Of a stretch of DNA of 64,000 nucleotides, positions 24,066 through 32,808 are shown piece after piece. A program made the position numbers and the translations under genes. Source of the DNA: Piscinibacter defluvii. GTDB lineage: Bacteria > Pseudomonadota > Gammaproteobacteria > Burkholderiales > Burkholderiaceae_C. Below the pieces are notes generated by a model. The model ran no database searches and was not told where the DNA came from. It worked only from the letters and a program-made list of their open reading frames with translations. Positions within the stretch are counted from its first letter, which is position 1. Each line of letters begins with the position of its first letter. The stretch is from positions 62,001 to 126,000 of the forward strand of contig NZ_RCHJ01000005.1 in NCBI RefSeq assembly GCF_004011805.1. The letters are read 5' to 3'.

Positions 24066-25037
24066 ATGTCGTCCAAGCCGAAGCCCGCGCCCTTGCCCTC
24101 CGGCACGGTCGTGGGGGGCTATCAGGTCATCAAGAAACTGGCCGCCGGCGGCTTCGGCGTGGTCTATCTGGCCGAGGATTCGGAGCGCCATCTGGTGGCG
24201 CTCAAGGAATACCTGCCGTCCTCGCTGGCCGAGCGCGCGCCGGGCGAGCTGACGCCGCGCGTCAAGCCGGAGAAGCAGCCGCTGTACCGCCTCGGCTTGA
24301 AGAGCTTCTTCGAGGAAGGCCGCTCGCTCGCGCAGATCAGCCACCCGAGCGTGGTCTCGGTGCTGAACTTCTTCCGCGAGAACGAGACCGTCTACATGGT
24401 GATGAACTACCTGCAGGGCGATACGCTGCAGGACTTCATCGTCACCGCGCGCGACCTGAAGCGCGACAAGGTGTTCCGCGAGAGCACGATCCGCTCGCTG
24501 TTCGACGAGATCCTGCGCGGGCTGCGCATCGTGCACCAGCACAAGATGCTGCACCTGGACATCAAGCCGGCCAACATCTTCATCACCAACGACAACAAGG
24601 CGGTGCTGCTGGACTTCGGCGCGGCGCGCGAGGTGCTGAGCAAGGAAGGCAACTTCATCCGCCCGATGTACACGCCGGGCTTCGCGGCGCCCGAGATGTA
24701 CCGCCGCGACGGCACGCTCGGCCCCTGGACCGACATCTACGCGATCGGTGCCTGCATCTACGCCTGCATGCAGGGCTACCCGCCCAACGACGCGCCGCAG
24801 CGCATCGAGAAGGACCGGCTCGCGCTCAGCCTCTCGCGCCTGCGCAACATCTACTCCGACAACCTGATCGAGGTCACGGAGTGGTGCATGTCGCTCGACC
24901 CGCTGTCGCGCCCGCAGAGCGTGTTCGCGCTGCAGAAGGAGCTGGCGCGCGAGACCGAGCGCCGCTACACGAAGCTGAGCTTCAGCGAACGCCTGAAGCT
25001 GCAGATCGAGAACCTCACCACCGGCGCGAAGGCGTAG
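24066..25037 (+). CDS. Ser/Thr protein kinase (Hanks type)
   Basis: 323-residue cytoplasmic kinase without a membrane segment. The glycine loop is GGFGVVY (28-34), the ATP lysine K47 is in ALKEYLP, the catalytic loop is HLDIKPAN (163-170) and DFG is at 183-185. The R of the usual HRD is replaced by L, so activation may not depend on loop phosphorylation. APEMYRRDGTLGPWTDIYAIGA is the substrate-binding part. A PP2C phosphatase gene follows 9 bp later; the pair likely sets reversible phosphorylation. Substrates are unknown. Confidence 0.92.
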   Translation: MSSKPKPAPLPSGTVVGGYQVIKKLAAGGFGVVYLAEDSERHLVALKEYLPSSLAERAPGELTPRVKPEKQPLYRLGLKSFFEEGRSLAQISHPSVVSVLNFFRENETVYMVMNYLQGDTLQDFIVTARDLKRDKVFRESTIRSLFDEILRGLRIVHQHKMLHLDIKPANIFITNDNKAVLLDFGAAREVLSKEGNFIRPMYTPGFAAPEMYRRDGTLGPWTDIYAIGACIYACMQGYPPNDAPQRIEKDRLALSLSRLRNIYSDNLIEVTEWCMSLDPLSRPQSVFALQKELARETERRYTKLSFSERLKLQIENLTTGAKA

Positions 25038-25046
25038 GGCAGCAGC

Positions 25047-25964
25047 ATGCGCTTTTCCGTTTACCAGGTCAGCCGCAAGGGCGGCCGCGAGAAGAACGAA
25101 GACCGGATGGGCTATTGCTACACCCGCGACTCCGGCCTGTTCGCGCTGGCCGATGGAATGGGCGGGCACCCGGAAGGCGAGGTCGCCTCGCAGCTCGCGC
25201 TGCAGACGCTGGCCGCGATGTTCCAGCGCGACAGCAAGCCGACGCTGCCCGACCCGCTGCGCTTCCTGCACGAGGCGATCATCGCCGGCCACCATCAGCT
25301 GCTGCGTTATGCCACGCAGAAGGCACTGATCGACACGCCGCGCACCACGGTCGTCGCCTGCCTGCTGCAGGGCAACTCGGCCTACTGGGCGCATTGCGGC
25401 GATTCGCGGCTCTACATGGTGCGCGGCGACAAGCTGATCGCCCGCACGCGCGACCATTCCTACTCCGAGCTGCAGGAGACGATGAGCCAGATCGTCCCGA
25501 TGGGCGAGCGCTTCAACCGCAACGTGCTGTTCACCTGCCTGGGCAGCCCGGGCAAGCCGGTGGTCGACACCGTCGGCCCGCTGCTGATGCAATCCGGCGA
25601 CCGCCTGTTGCTGTGCTCCGACGGCCTGTGGGGCACGGTGGAGGACGAGGTGATCGTCGACCAGCTCAGCCGCAACGCGATCTCCGACGCGGTGCCCGAG
25701 CTGGTCGAGCAGGCGCTGCGCAACGGCGGCCCGAAGTGCGACAACGTCTCGGTGCTGGCCGTCGAGTGGGAAGCCGCCGAGGACAGCGACAGCTCGATGG
25801 GCATCTCGACCCAGTCGCTCGGCGAGGAGGTGTTCGCCTCCACCATCCAGGCCAGCGTGATGGGCACCGATGCGCCCGACGAGCTGGACGATGCCGAGAT
25901 CGAACGCTCGATCCGCGAGATCAACGAGGCGATCCGCCGCTCCTCTCAGCAAAAGAGGAACTGA
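25047..25964 (+). CDS. PP2C family Ser/Thr phosphatase
   Basis: 305 residues with the metal-binding motifs of PPM phosphatases: NEDR (17-20), ALADGMGGH (33-41), HCGDSRLY, LLCSDGLWG and CDNVSVL. It is the natural partner of the kinase 9 bp upstream and would remove phosphate from its targets. The last 60 residues are acidic and Ser-rich (EDSDSSMG; DELDDAEIERS) with no known domain, possibly regulatory. Confidence 0.92.
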   Translation: MRFSVYQVSRKGGREKNEDRMGYCYTRDSGLFALADGMGGHPEGEVASQLALQTLAAMFQRDSKPTLPDPLRFLHEAIIAGHHQLLRYATQKALIDTPRTTVVACLLQGNSAYWAHCGDSRLYMVRGDKLIARTRDHSYSELQETMSQIVPMGERFNRNVLFTCLGSPGKPVVDTVGPLLMQSGDRLLLCSDGLWGTVEDEVIVDQLSRNAISDAVPELVEQALRNGGPKCDNVSVLAVEWEAAEDSDSSMGISTQSLGEEVFASTIQASVMGTDAPDELDDAEIERSIREINEAIRRSSQQKRN

Positions 25965-26081
25965 CAGCCCCCGCCCGCCGGGTCCGGCGAGCTGCCCCCC
26001 GCGGGGGCGCGGGCCCGGCTTGGGGCGGCCCGGCGCTCGGGCCCGCCGACGGCGTGTCGCCAGCCCGTGGACAATACGGGC

Positions 26082-26807
26082 ATGACCTACCAACGCCCCC
26101 ACGACCGCGCCGCCGACGCGCTGCGCCCCGTCACGATCACGCGCCGCTACACCCGCCATGCCGAGGGCTCGGTGCTGGTCGAGTTCGGCGACACCAAGGT
26201 GCTGTGCACCGCCTCCGTCGACGAGAAGGTGCCGCCGCACAAGCGCGGCAGCGGCGAGGGCTGGGTCACGGCCGAATACGGCATGCTGCCGCGCTCGACC
26301 CACACCCGCAGCGACCGCGAGGCCGCGCGCGGCAAGCAGAGCGGGCGCACGCAGGAGATCCAGCGCCTGATCGGCCGCAGCCTGCGCTGCGTGTTCGACC
26401 TGGCCCGGCTCGGCGAGCGCAGCATCGCGCTCGACTGCGACGTGATCCAGGCCGACGGCGGCACCCGCACCGCGGCCATCACCGGCGCCTTCGTCGCCGC
26501 GCACGACGCGGTGAGCTGGCTGCTCGAGCAGGGGCGCATCAGCGAGTCGCCGATTCGCGACTTCGTCGCCGCGGTGTCGGTGGGCATCGTCGAGGGCACG
26601 CCGCTGCTGGACCTGGAGTACGTGGAGGACTCGGCCTGCGACACCGACATGAACGTGGTGATGACCGGCGCCGGCGGCTTCGTCGAGGTGCAGGGCACGG
26701 CCGAGGGCGCAGCCTTCACGCGCGCCGAGATGGACCGGCTGCTCGGGCTGGCCGACCAGGGCATCCGGCAGCTGATTGCGGCGCAGAAGCGCGCGCTCGG
26801 AGTGTGA
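26082..26807 (+). CDS. rph: Ribonuclease PH
   Basis: 241 residues, the normal length. It trims the 3' ends of tRNA precursors by phosphorolysis. Conserved blocks seen: [52 protein letters not shown] and [19 protein letters not shown]. It begins 117 bp after the phosphatase, a gap rich in GC palindromes (CCCCCGCGGGGG at 25996-26007), and is followed closely by rdgB. Confidence 0.95.
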   Translation: MTYQRPHDRAADALRPVTITRRYTRHAEGSVLVEFGDTKVLCTASVDEKVPPHKRGSGEGWVTAEYGMLPRSTHTRSDREAARGKQSGRTQEIQRLIGRSLRCVFDLARLGERSIALDCDVIQADGGTRTAAITGAFVAAHDAVSWLLEQGRISESPIRDFVAAVSVGIVEGTPLLDLEYVEDSACDTDMNVVMTGAGGFVEVQGTAEGAAFTRAEMDRLLGLADQGIRQLIAAQKRALGV

Positions 26808-26812
26808 CGGCA

Positions 26813-27442
26813 ATGCGCCTGGTGCTGGCGTCGAACAACGCCAAGAAGCTCGCCGAGCTGCAGGCGCTGTTCGCGGCGCTGCCGCTGGAGATCGTCGCGC
26901 AGGGCAGCCTCGGCGTGCCCGAGGCCGAGGAGCCGCATGCCACCTTCCTCGAGAACGCGCTGGCCAAGGCGCGCCACGCGGCGCGGCTCGCCGGCGGCGC
27001 GGCGATCGCCGACGACTCCGGCCTGTGCGTCGACGCGCTCGGCGGTGCGCCAGGCGTGGTCTCGGCGCATTTCGCCGCGCTGGCCTTGCCGGCCGGTGAG
27101 CGCGAGGCGCAGCGCCGCGTGCAGGACGAGGCGAACAACGCACTGCTGCTGCAGCGCCTGCAGGGCCACGCCGACCGGCGCGCACGTTTCGTCAGCACGC
27201 TCGTGGCACTGCGTTCGGCGGATGACCCCGAGCCGCTGGTGGCCGTCGGCCGCTGGCCTGGCGTGATCCTCGCGCAACGCAGCGGCAGCGGCGGCTTCGG
27301 CTACGACCCGCTGATGTTCATCCCCGCGCTCGGCCGCAGCGTGGCCGAGCTGGATGCGGCGACGAAGAACGCGCACAGCCACCGCGCGCTGGCAGCGGCG
27401 CAGATGCTCAACCTCATGCGCGACGCCTGGCACCTTGGCTGA
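26813..27442 (+). CDS. rdgB: Non-canonical purine NTP pyrophosphatase (RdgB/HAM1)
   Basis: 209 residues. It hydrolyses ITP, dITP and XTP to monophosphates, keeping deaminated purines out of nucleic acids. LVLASNNAKKLAELQAL, ENALAKARHAA, AIADDSGLCVDALGG and GFGYDPLMFIP are family hallmarks. It starts 5 bp after rph and stops 1 bp before hemW, so the three likely form an operon. Confidence 0.95.
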   Translation: MRLVLASNNAKKLAELQALFAALPLEIVAQGSLGVPEAEEPHATFLENALAKARHAARLAGGAAIADDSGLCVDALGGAPGVVSAHFAALALPAGEREAQRRVQDEANNALLLQRLQGHADRRARFVSTLVALRSADDPEPLVAVGRWPGVILAQRSGSGGFGYDPLMFIPALGRSVAELDAATKNAHSHRALAAAQMLNLMRDAWHLG

Positions 27443-27443
27443 G

Positions 27444-28670
27444 ATGTCCATCCGGCCGGACGACCCGCCGGCCGAAACCACCGAGCAGCGCCTCGCGCGC
27501 TACACCCGCCCCGGCACGCTGCAACTCGGCGCGCTGCCGCCCCTGGCGCTGTACGTGCACCTGCCCTGGTGCCTGCGCAAGTGCCCGTACTGCGACTTCA
27601 ATTCGCACGAGCGCCAGGGCGAGCTCCCGGAAGCGCGATACCTCGACGCGCTGAACGCCGACCTCGAGGCCGCGCTGCCCTTCGTCTGGGGCCGGCGCGT
27701 CGTCAGCGTCTTCATCGGCGGCGGCACGCCCAGCCTGTTCTCGCCCGAGGGCATCGCGCGGCTGATCGGCGATGTGCGTGCCCGCCTGCCGCTCGAGCCG
27801 GGCGCGGAGATCACGCTCGAGGCCAACCCCGGCACCTTCGAGCGCGACCGTTTCCGCGCCTTCCGCGCGGCCGGCGTCACGCGCCTGTCGATCGGCGTGC
27901 AGAGCTTCGACGACACCAAGCTGGCCGCGCTCGGCCGCGTGCACGACGCGGCACAGGCACGCGCGGCGGTGGCCGAAGCGGCGCAGCACTTCGAGACCTT
28001 CAACCTCGACCTGATGTACGCGCTGCCCGGCCAGACGCTGGCCGAGCTGCAGCGCGAGCTCGACACGGCGCTCGGCTTCGCGCCGCCGCATCTGTCGATC
28101 TACCACCTGACGATCGAGCCGAACACGGTGTTCGCCAGCCGACCGCCGGCGCAGCTGCCGGACGACGACCTGGCCGCCGCGATGCTCGACGCGATCGCCG
28201 AACGCACCGCCGCCGCCGGGCTGGAACGCTACGAGGTCTCGGCCTTCGCGCGGCCGGGCCACCGCTGCGTGCACAACCTGAACTACTGGGAGTTCGGCGA
28301 CTACCTCGGCATCGGCGCCGGTGCGCATTCCAAGCTCAGCTTTCCGCACCGCATCGTGCGCCAGGTGCGCTGGCGCGAGCCGCAGACCTGGATGGCGCGG
28401 GCACTGGCCGGCGCCGCGATCTCCAACGACGAGGAGGTGGTGCGCCGCGCGCTGCCCTTCGAGTTCATGCTCAACGCGCTGCGCCTGCGCGAGGGCTTCA
28501 TGCTCGAGCGCTTCCGCGAGCGCACCGGGCTGCCGTTGTCGGCCATCGAGCCGGCGCTGGCCGACGCGCAGCGCCGCGGCCTGCTCACGCGCGACGCTTC
28601 GCGCGTGGTGCCGACGCCGCGCGGCTTCGACTTCCTGTCGGACCTGCAGGCGCTGTTCCTGGCGGACTGA
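27444..28670 (+). CDS. hemW: Heme chaperone HemW (radical SAM, coproporphyrinogen oxidase-like)
   Basis: 408 residues. The radical-SAM cysteines are C43, C47 and C50 (CLRKCPYC), followed by FIGGGTPSLF, LEANPGTF and SIGVQSFD. HemW-type proteins lack HemN activity and deliver heme to acceptor proteins; the short cluster-proximal segment fits HemW rather than HemN. The last 86 bp overlap the 3' end of the LysR gene on the other strand. Confidence 0.9.
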   Translation: MSIRPDDPPAETTEQRLARYTRPGTLQLGALPPLALYVHLPWCLRKCPYCDFNSHERQGELPEARYLDALNADLEAALPFVWGRRVVSVFIGGGTPSLFSPEGIARLIGDVRARLPLEPGAEITLEANPGTFERDRFRAFRAAGVTRLSIGVQSFDDTKLAALGRVHDAAQARAAVAEAAQHFETFNLDLMYALPGQTLAELQRELDTALGFAPPHLSIYHLTIEPNTVFASRPPAQLPDDDLAAAMLDAIAERTAAAGLERYEVSAFARPGHRCVHNLNYWEFGDYLGIGAGAHSKLSFPHRIVRQVRWREPQTWMARALAGAAISNDEEVVRRALPFEFMLNALRLREGFMLERFRERTGLPLSAIEPALADAQRRGLLTRDASRVVPTPRGFDFLSDLQALFLAD

Positions 28671-29580
28671 GCAGCGCCGGCGCGGCGTTCAGCGCGCTCA
28701 GCGAGCGCTGCAACTCGTCGACCAGCCAGCGCCGCAGCGCGCGCAGCGGCGGCCAGTCACCCAGCGCCGGCGGCCAGCACAACCAGTAGGCATAGGCGTT
28801 TTCGTAGTTCACCTCGATCGGCGAAAGCCGGTAGAGCCGACCCTCGCGCAGCGCGTCGGCGGCGAACACGGCGCGCGCCAGCGCGATGCCGAGGTCCTGC
28901 TCGGCGGCCTGCAGCAGCATGCCGGCGTCGTTGAACTCGGCCACCGGCCGCACCTTGATGCGCTCGCCGGCCAGCGCGAACCAGCGCTCCCAGGTCGGGG
29001 CGTCGCCCAGCAGCGGCTCGTCGGCGAAGGCCCGTGCCGGCTGCCCGAGCAGGCGGCGCGCGGCGTTCGGCGAGCCGAGCGCGATCAGCGGCATCTCGAA
29101 GAGTCGTTCGCATTCCAGCCCGCGCCAGGGTCCGGGGCCGGTGCGCACGGCGGCATGGAAACCGTCGCGCTGCAGGTCCACCAGCTGCTGCGAGGTGTGC
29201 AGCTCGATGCCGATGTCCGGATGCCGCTCGCGCCACGAGGCCATGCGCGGCAGCCACCAGCGCTGCGCGAACGAGGGCAGCACGGTCACGCGCAACGTGT
29301 GCTCGCCGACCGCGGCGGCGGCGGCCGCGGCGCGCAGGCCGTCGTCGATCTGTTCGAGCGCGGGCTCCACCGAGCGCAGCAGCGCCGCCCCGGCGGCGTT
29401 GAGCACGATGCGCCGGCCGCGCCGGTCGAACAGCGCGAAGCCGATCTGCTCCTCCAGCAGGCGGATCTGCTGGCTGACGGCGCTGTGCGTCAGGTGCAGT
29501 TCCTCGGCCGCTGCGCGCAGGTTGGCCAGGCGCGCGACGGTCCGGAAGGTGGGCAGCGTGTGCAGCGGCAGGCGGGCCAT
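28585..29580 (-). CDS. LysR family transcriptional regulator (GcvA-like)
   Basis: 331 residues. A winged HTH is at about 7-65 (LPTFRTVARLANLRAAAEEL then THSAVSQQIRLLEEQIGFALF), then a substrate-binding domain. ATG 29580 is preferred to the in-frame ATG 29592 because the alignment of GcvA-type proteins begins just before RLPLHTLP and because 29579-29592 is a perfect inverted repeat likely used as an operator. The C-terminal about 30 residues (PPGTAPAGPTGSRSRA) are low-complexity and lie antisense to hemW. It is divergent from the DUF1127 gene. Confidence 0.85.
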   Translation of the reverse strand: MARLPLHTLPTFRTVARLANLRAAAEELHLTHSAVSQQIRLLEEQIGFALFDRRGRRIVLNAAGAALLRSVEPALEQIDDGLRAAAAAAAVGEHTLRVTVLPSFAQRWWLPRMASWRERHPDIGIELHTSQQLVDLQRDGFHAAVRTGPGPWRGLECERLFEMPLIALGSPNAARRLLGQPARAFADEPLLGDAPTWERWFALAGERIKVRPVAEFNDAGMLLQAAEQDLGIALARAVFAADALREGRLYRLSPIEVNYENAYAYWLCWPPALGDWPPLRALRRWLVDELQRSLSALNAAPALLSPPGTAPAGPTGSRSRAASAPRAKRRA

Positions 29581-29659
29581 GCTGTGCAGCATAGCTTACC
29601 AATCTGGCCTGAACAATTCGATTCCGCCGCGAGCGCTGGGCTCCTATGCTTACCAGCAT
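29579..29659. promoter_or_regulatory. Two ATGCT-N4-AGCAT inverted repeats between lysR and DUF1127
   Basis: Identical 5-bp arms with 4-bp spacers occur at 29579-29592 and 29646-29659, 67 bp apart, one at the start of the LysR gene and one 15 bp before the DUF1127 start. Paired sites in a divergent region are typical of LysR autoregulation plus control of the neighbour; the binding protein is inferred. Confidence 0.6.
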
Positions 29660-29674
29660 TCGAGTGAGGACACC

Positions 29675-29938
29675 ATGAACAGCCCCATCCTGAGCCTGCA
29701 TCGCCCCTGGTGGCAACGTGCCGCCGATTCCCTGCTCTCCGCCCTGGCGCGCTGGCGCGAGGAACGCGCGCTGCGGCGCGAGATCGCCGCGGCGCGCGAG
29801 ATGGACGAGAGCACCCTGCGCGACATCGGCGCGCCGCAGTGGCTGATCGAGGAGGCCCGCCACCACCGCGAGCAGGCCCGCTTCGACCGCGAACTGCAGC
29901 GCGTGCGTGCCGACCCGGCGTCGCCGCGCTACTGGTGA
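29675..29938 (+). CDS. DUF1127 small protein
   Basis: 87 residues. WREERALRREIAAAREMDESTLRDIG followed by a short C-terminal helix is the DUF1127 (YjiS-like) domain, here about 35-65. Arg-rich members of this family bind RNA in alphaproteobacteria; the role in this group is not known. GAGTGAGGA precedes ATG 29675. The frame is open upstream but inside the antisense of lysR. Divergent regulation by the neighbouring LysR is likely. Confidence 0.8.
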   Translation: MNSPILSLHRPWWQRAADSLLSALARWREERALRREIAAAREMDESTLRDIGAPQWLIEEARHHREQARFDRELQRVRADPASPRYW

Positions 29939-29954
29939 GCCGCGGCAGGCTGGC

Positions 29955-31040
29955 TCAGACCCGGTTCAGCGACAGGCCGGCCGTGCTGCGCAGGCGCTCG
30001 ATCAGCCGGCCGGCAATCTGCGTCAGCGGCAGCACCTCGTGCGCCGCGCCGTGCGCGATGGCCTCGCGCGGCATGCCGAACACCACGCAGCTGGCTTCGT
30101 CCTGCACCAGGTTGTAGCTGCCGGCGTCGCGCATCTCGCGCATGGCCCGGGCGCCGTCGGCGCCCATGCCGGTCAGCATGATGCCCAGCGCGTTGGGTCC
30201 GACCACGCGCGCGGCCGACTGGAACAGCACCTCGACCGAGGGCATGTGCCGGTTGACCGGCTCGCCGACCTGCACCCGCGCGATGTAGTTGGCGCCGCTG
30301 CGTTCCACGCTCAGGTGGTGGCCGCCGGGGGCGATGTAGGCATGGCCGGGCAGGACGCGCTCGCCGTCGCGTGCCTCGGCGACGCGGATGCGGCACAGCC
30401 CGTCCAGGCGCGCCGCGTAGCTCCGGGTGAAGCCGGGCGGCATGTGCTGCGTGATCACCACCGCGGGGCAGTCCGGCGGCAGGTGCATCAGCACTTCCTT
30501 GGTGGCTTCGGTGCCGCCGGTGGAGGCGCCGATGAAGATCACCTTCTCGGTCGACAGCCGACCGATGGCCGCCGGCGTCGGGCGCGCCGGAGCCTCGGTG
30601 CTCGCCGCCGCGGCGACCGCCATCGGGGCGCGGCGCAGGTGCGCCTTGGCTGCGATGCGCACCTTGTCGGTGATCTCCTCGGCCAGCTTGCGCAGCCCGT
30701 CGGAGACGCCGATCTTGGGCTTGGCGACGAAGTCCACCGCGCCGAGCTCGAGCGCGCGCAGCGTGACGTCGGCGCCGCGTTCGGTCAGCGTCGAGACCAT
30801 CACCACCGGCGTCGGGCGCAGGCGCATCAGCTTGCCGAGGAAGTCGATGCCGTCCATGCGCGGCATCTCGACGTCGAGCGTGATGACGTCCGGGTTGGTG
30901 CTGCGGATCATCTCGCGCGCGATCAGCGGGTCGGCGGCGGCGCCGACGCACTCCATGTCCGGCTGCCGGTTGATGATCTCGGCGAGCAGGCTGCGCACCA
31001 GCGCCGAATCGTCCACCACCACGACACGTGTCTTGGCCAT
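29955..31040 (-). CDS. cheB: Chemotaxis response regulator, protein-glutamate methylesterase CheB
   Basis: 361 residues. The receiver domain (about 1-125) has D10, D11 and phospho-acceptor D56; the methylesterase domain (about 165-355) has the catalytic GASTGG serine, QHMPPGF histidine and TGMGADG aspartate. It demethylates and deamidates chemoreceptors for adaptation. ATG 31040 has GGGAG 7 nt upstream; a TTG two codons earlier is less likely. Last gene of cheR-cheD-cheB. Confidence 0.95.
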   Translation of the reverse strand: MAKTRVVVVDDSALVRSLLAEIINRQPDMECVGAAADPLIAREMIRSTNPDVITLDVEMPRMDGIDFLGKLMRLRPTPVVMVSTLTERGADVTLRALELGAVDFVAKPKIGVSDGLRKLAEEITDKVRIAAKAHLRRAPMAVAAAASTEAPARPTPAAIGRLSTEKVIFIGASTGGTEATKEVLMHLPPDCPAVVITQHMPPGFTRSYAARLDGLCRIRVAEARDGERVLPGHAYIAPGGHHLSVERSGANYIARVQVGEPVNRHMPSVEVLFQSAARVVGPNALGIMLTGMGADGARAMREMRDAGSYNLVQDEASCVVFGMPREAIAHGAAHEVLPLTQIAGRLIERLRSTAGLSLNRV

Positions 31041-31058
31041 CTGCAACTCCCGAGCCGC

Positions 31059-31709
31059 TCAGAACAGGTCCACCGAGCCCGCACCGCTGGCCGGCGGCAC
31101 GGCCTTCTGGGCGGCCGCGCGCTCCTGCGCGACGATGACCTCGGGGTTGCTCGGCGCCAGCCGCTTGACCATCGCCTTGCCCGAAGCGGGCAGGAAGCAC
31201 ACCTTGCGCGGGTAGACGTCCATCACGTCCTTCGAGAGCACCGGGATGCGCTCGGTGCGCAGGTAGTCCATCACGAAGTTGGTGTTGCGCTCGCCGACGT
31301 TGATGGTGTTCATGCCCGCGATCACCGCGCCGCCGCCGAACACCTTGGCCTCCAGCGAGCCGCGCGAGGCGCCGCGCTTCATCAGCTCGTTGATCAGCAG
31401 CTCCATCGCGTACGAGCCGTAGCGCCCGCTGGTGTTGCCGTCCCCGCCCTCGGGCAGCATGAAGTGGTTCATGCCGCCGATGCGGGCATGCCGGTCCCAC
31501 AGGCAGGCGGCGATGCACGAACCCAGCGTGGTCATGATGAGGATGTCCTCGTCGTGCACGAAGTACTCGCCGGGCAGGATCTTGACCGCGTCGTTCTTGA
31601 AGTGCGCGTCGTAGAAGAAGAAGGACGCTTCGCCGGGCTTGCGCGGCTGCGCCTTCAGGCGGGCGAGGCGCACGCCGGCAACCGGCGCTGGAGCGACGAG
31701 GGTGTTCAT
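31059..31709 (-). CDS. cheD: Chemoreceptor glutamine deamidase CheD
   Basis: 216 residues. The catalytic Cys sits in TTLGSCIAACLWD and the His in GGMNHFMLPEG; FGGGAVIAGMNTINVGERN is also conserved. It deamidates receptor glutamines and in many bacteria binds CheC. It lies between cheR (41 bp) and cheB (18 bp). The N-terminal 25 and C-terminal 40 residues are variable extensions. Confidence 0.95.
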   Translation of the reverse strand: MNTLVAPAPVAGVRLARLKAQPRKPGEASFFFYDAHFKNDAVKILPGEYFVHDEDILIMTTLGSCIAACLWDRHARIGGMNHFMLPEGGDGNTSGRYGSYAMELLINELMKRGASRGSLEAKVFGGGAVIAGMNTINVGERNTNFVMDYLRTERIPVLSKDVMDVYPRKVCFLPASGKAMVKRLAPSNPEVIVAQERAAAQKAVPPASGAGSVDLF

Positions 31710-31750
31710 GGGGCGGTTATCGGCGTGCGCGGCGGATTTGTGAGCGTGCC

Positions 31751-32626
31751 TCAGACACGTTCGTAGATGGTCTTGCCGCGCAGCCGGAACAGGTCACGCG
31801 AGTCGGTGAAGTTCTCCGAGTGGCCGACGTACAGCAGTCCGCGCGGCTTGAGCACCGCGTGGATGCGCTCGAGCACCTTGCGCTGCGTCGGCGCGTCGAA
31901 GTAGATCATCACGTTGCGGCAGAACACGAAGTCGAACGGCTCGCCGAGCGACCACTGCGGCGCCATCAGGTTGTGCACGCGGAACTCGATCAGCCGGGCC
32001 AGCTCGGGGCGGATGCGCAGCGTGCCGGCGTTGGCGCCGGTGCCGCGCAGGCAGTGCCGGCGCAGCCGCTCGGGCGAGAGGCCGCGCGAGTCGGCCGGGT
32101 AGACGCCGCGGCTGGCCGTGGCCAGCACCTTGGTGTCGATGTCGCTGGCCAGGATGCGCGCGTTGCACTGGGCGCCGAGCGTCTCGACCACGGTCATCGC
32201 GATCGAGTAGGGCTCCTCGCCGGTGGAGGCGGCGTTGCACCAGATGCGCGGGCTGCCGGTGCCGCGCGCCTTCAGGTCCTCGGCCAGTGCGGTGAAGTGG
32301 TGTTCTTCACGAAAGAAGGCGGTCAGGTTGGTCGTGAGGCAGTTCACGAACTCCTGCCATTCGCGCTCGCCCTCGACGCCGCGCGCCGTCTCCAGCCACT
32401 GCAGGTAGGCGCCGAAGGAACGGTGGCCGGTCTCGCGCAGGCGGCGCGACAGCCGGCTGTAGACCATCGCCTGCTTGCCCGCGTGCAGGCTGATGCCGGC
32501 ACGTTCGTAGATCAGGCTGCGCACGCGCTCGAAGTCGGCGCTGCCGAAGGCGAATTCCTGCTCGGCGCGGTCGGACGCCGCGGCGGCGGCGACGCGGGCG
32601 AACTCGGTGGCGGACAGGGCACTCAT
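31751..32626 (-). CDS. cheR: Chemotaxis protein methyltransferase CheR
   Basis: 291 residues. N-terminal receptor-binding helices (FERVRSLIYERAGISL, HAGKQAMVYSRLSRRLR) precede a SAM-binding domain with WCNAASTGEEPYSIAM, ILASDIDTKVLATA and FDFVFCRNVMIYFD. It methylates receptor glutamates using SAM. ATG 32626 matches the family start; the longer upstream frame is Arg/Pro-rich noise. First gene of the chemotaxis operon behind a sigma-28 promoter candidate. Confidence 0.95.
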   Translation of the reverse strand: MSALSATEFARVAAAAASDRAEQEFAFGSADFERVRSLIYERAGISLHAGKQAMVYSRLSRRLRETGHRSFGAYLQWLETARGVEGEREWQEFVNCLTTNLTAFFREEHHFTALAEDLKARGTGSPRIWCNAASTGEEPYSIAMTVVETLGAQCNARILASDIDTKVLATASRGVYPADSRGLSPERLRRHCLRGTGANAGTLRIRPELARLIEFRVHNLMAPQWSLGEPFDFVFCRNVMIYFDAPTQRKVLERIHAVLKPRGLLYVGHSENFTDSRDLFRLRGKTIYERV

Positions 32627-32679
32627 GCGGTCTCCGGGCGGGCGGTTGCCGGTGCACGAGCGGCACCGGGTCGACGGTG

Positions 32680-32706
32680 TTTTCGGCCGCGGCGCAGCGG
32701 TCTTGA
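32680..32706 (-). promoter_or_regulatory. Candidate FliA (sigma-28) promoter of cheR-cheD-cheB
   Basis: On the minus strand TCAAGACC (32706-32699) is followed after 11 bp by GCCGAAAA (32687-32680). The consensus is TAAAGTTT-N11-GCCGATAA; the -10 matches 7 of 8 and the spacing is exact. It lies about 55 bp upstream of cheR, a chemotaxis gene normally under FliA. An inverted repeat CCGGTGC/GCACCGG at 32649-32669 lies in the leader. Confidence 0.55.
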
Positions 32707-32808
32707 GGCGGCGCGGATACGCCGAATTGGCCGCTTGCGCCAGCGCAAACCGTTGCATGCCCCCCGGGGTGGCGCTGCTAGACTGGCCGCCACACCCGCC
32801 GCAACGCC

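Noticed and set aside
24018-27185. Leftward frame of 1055 codons opposite the kinase-rph-rdgB genes
   Set aside because: High GC gives long stop-free antisense frames. The product is His/Arg/Ala repeats without domain likeness; sense genes are clear.
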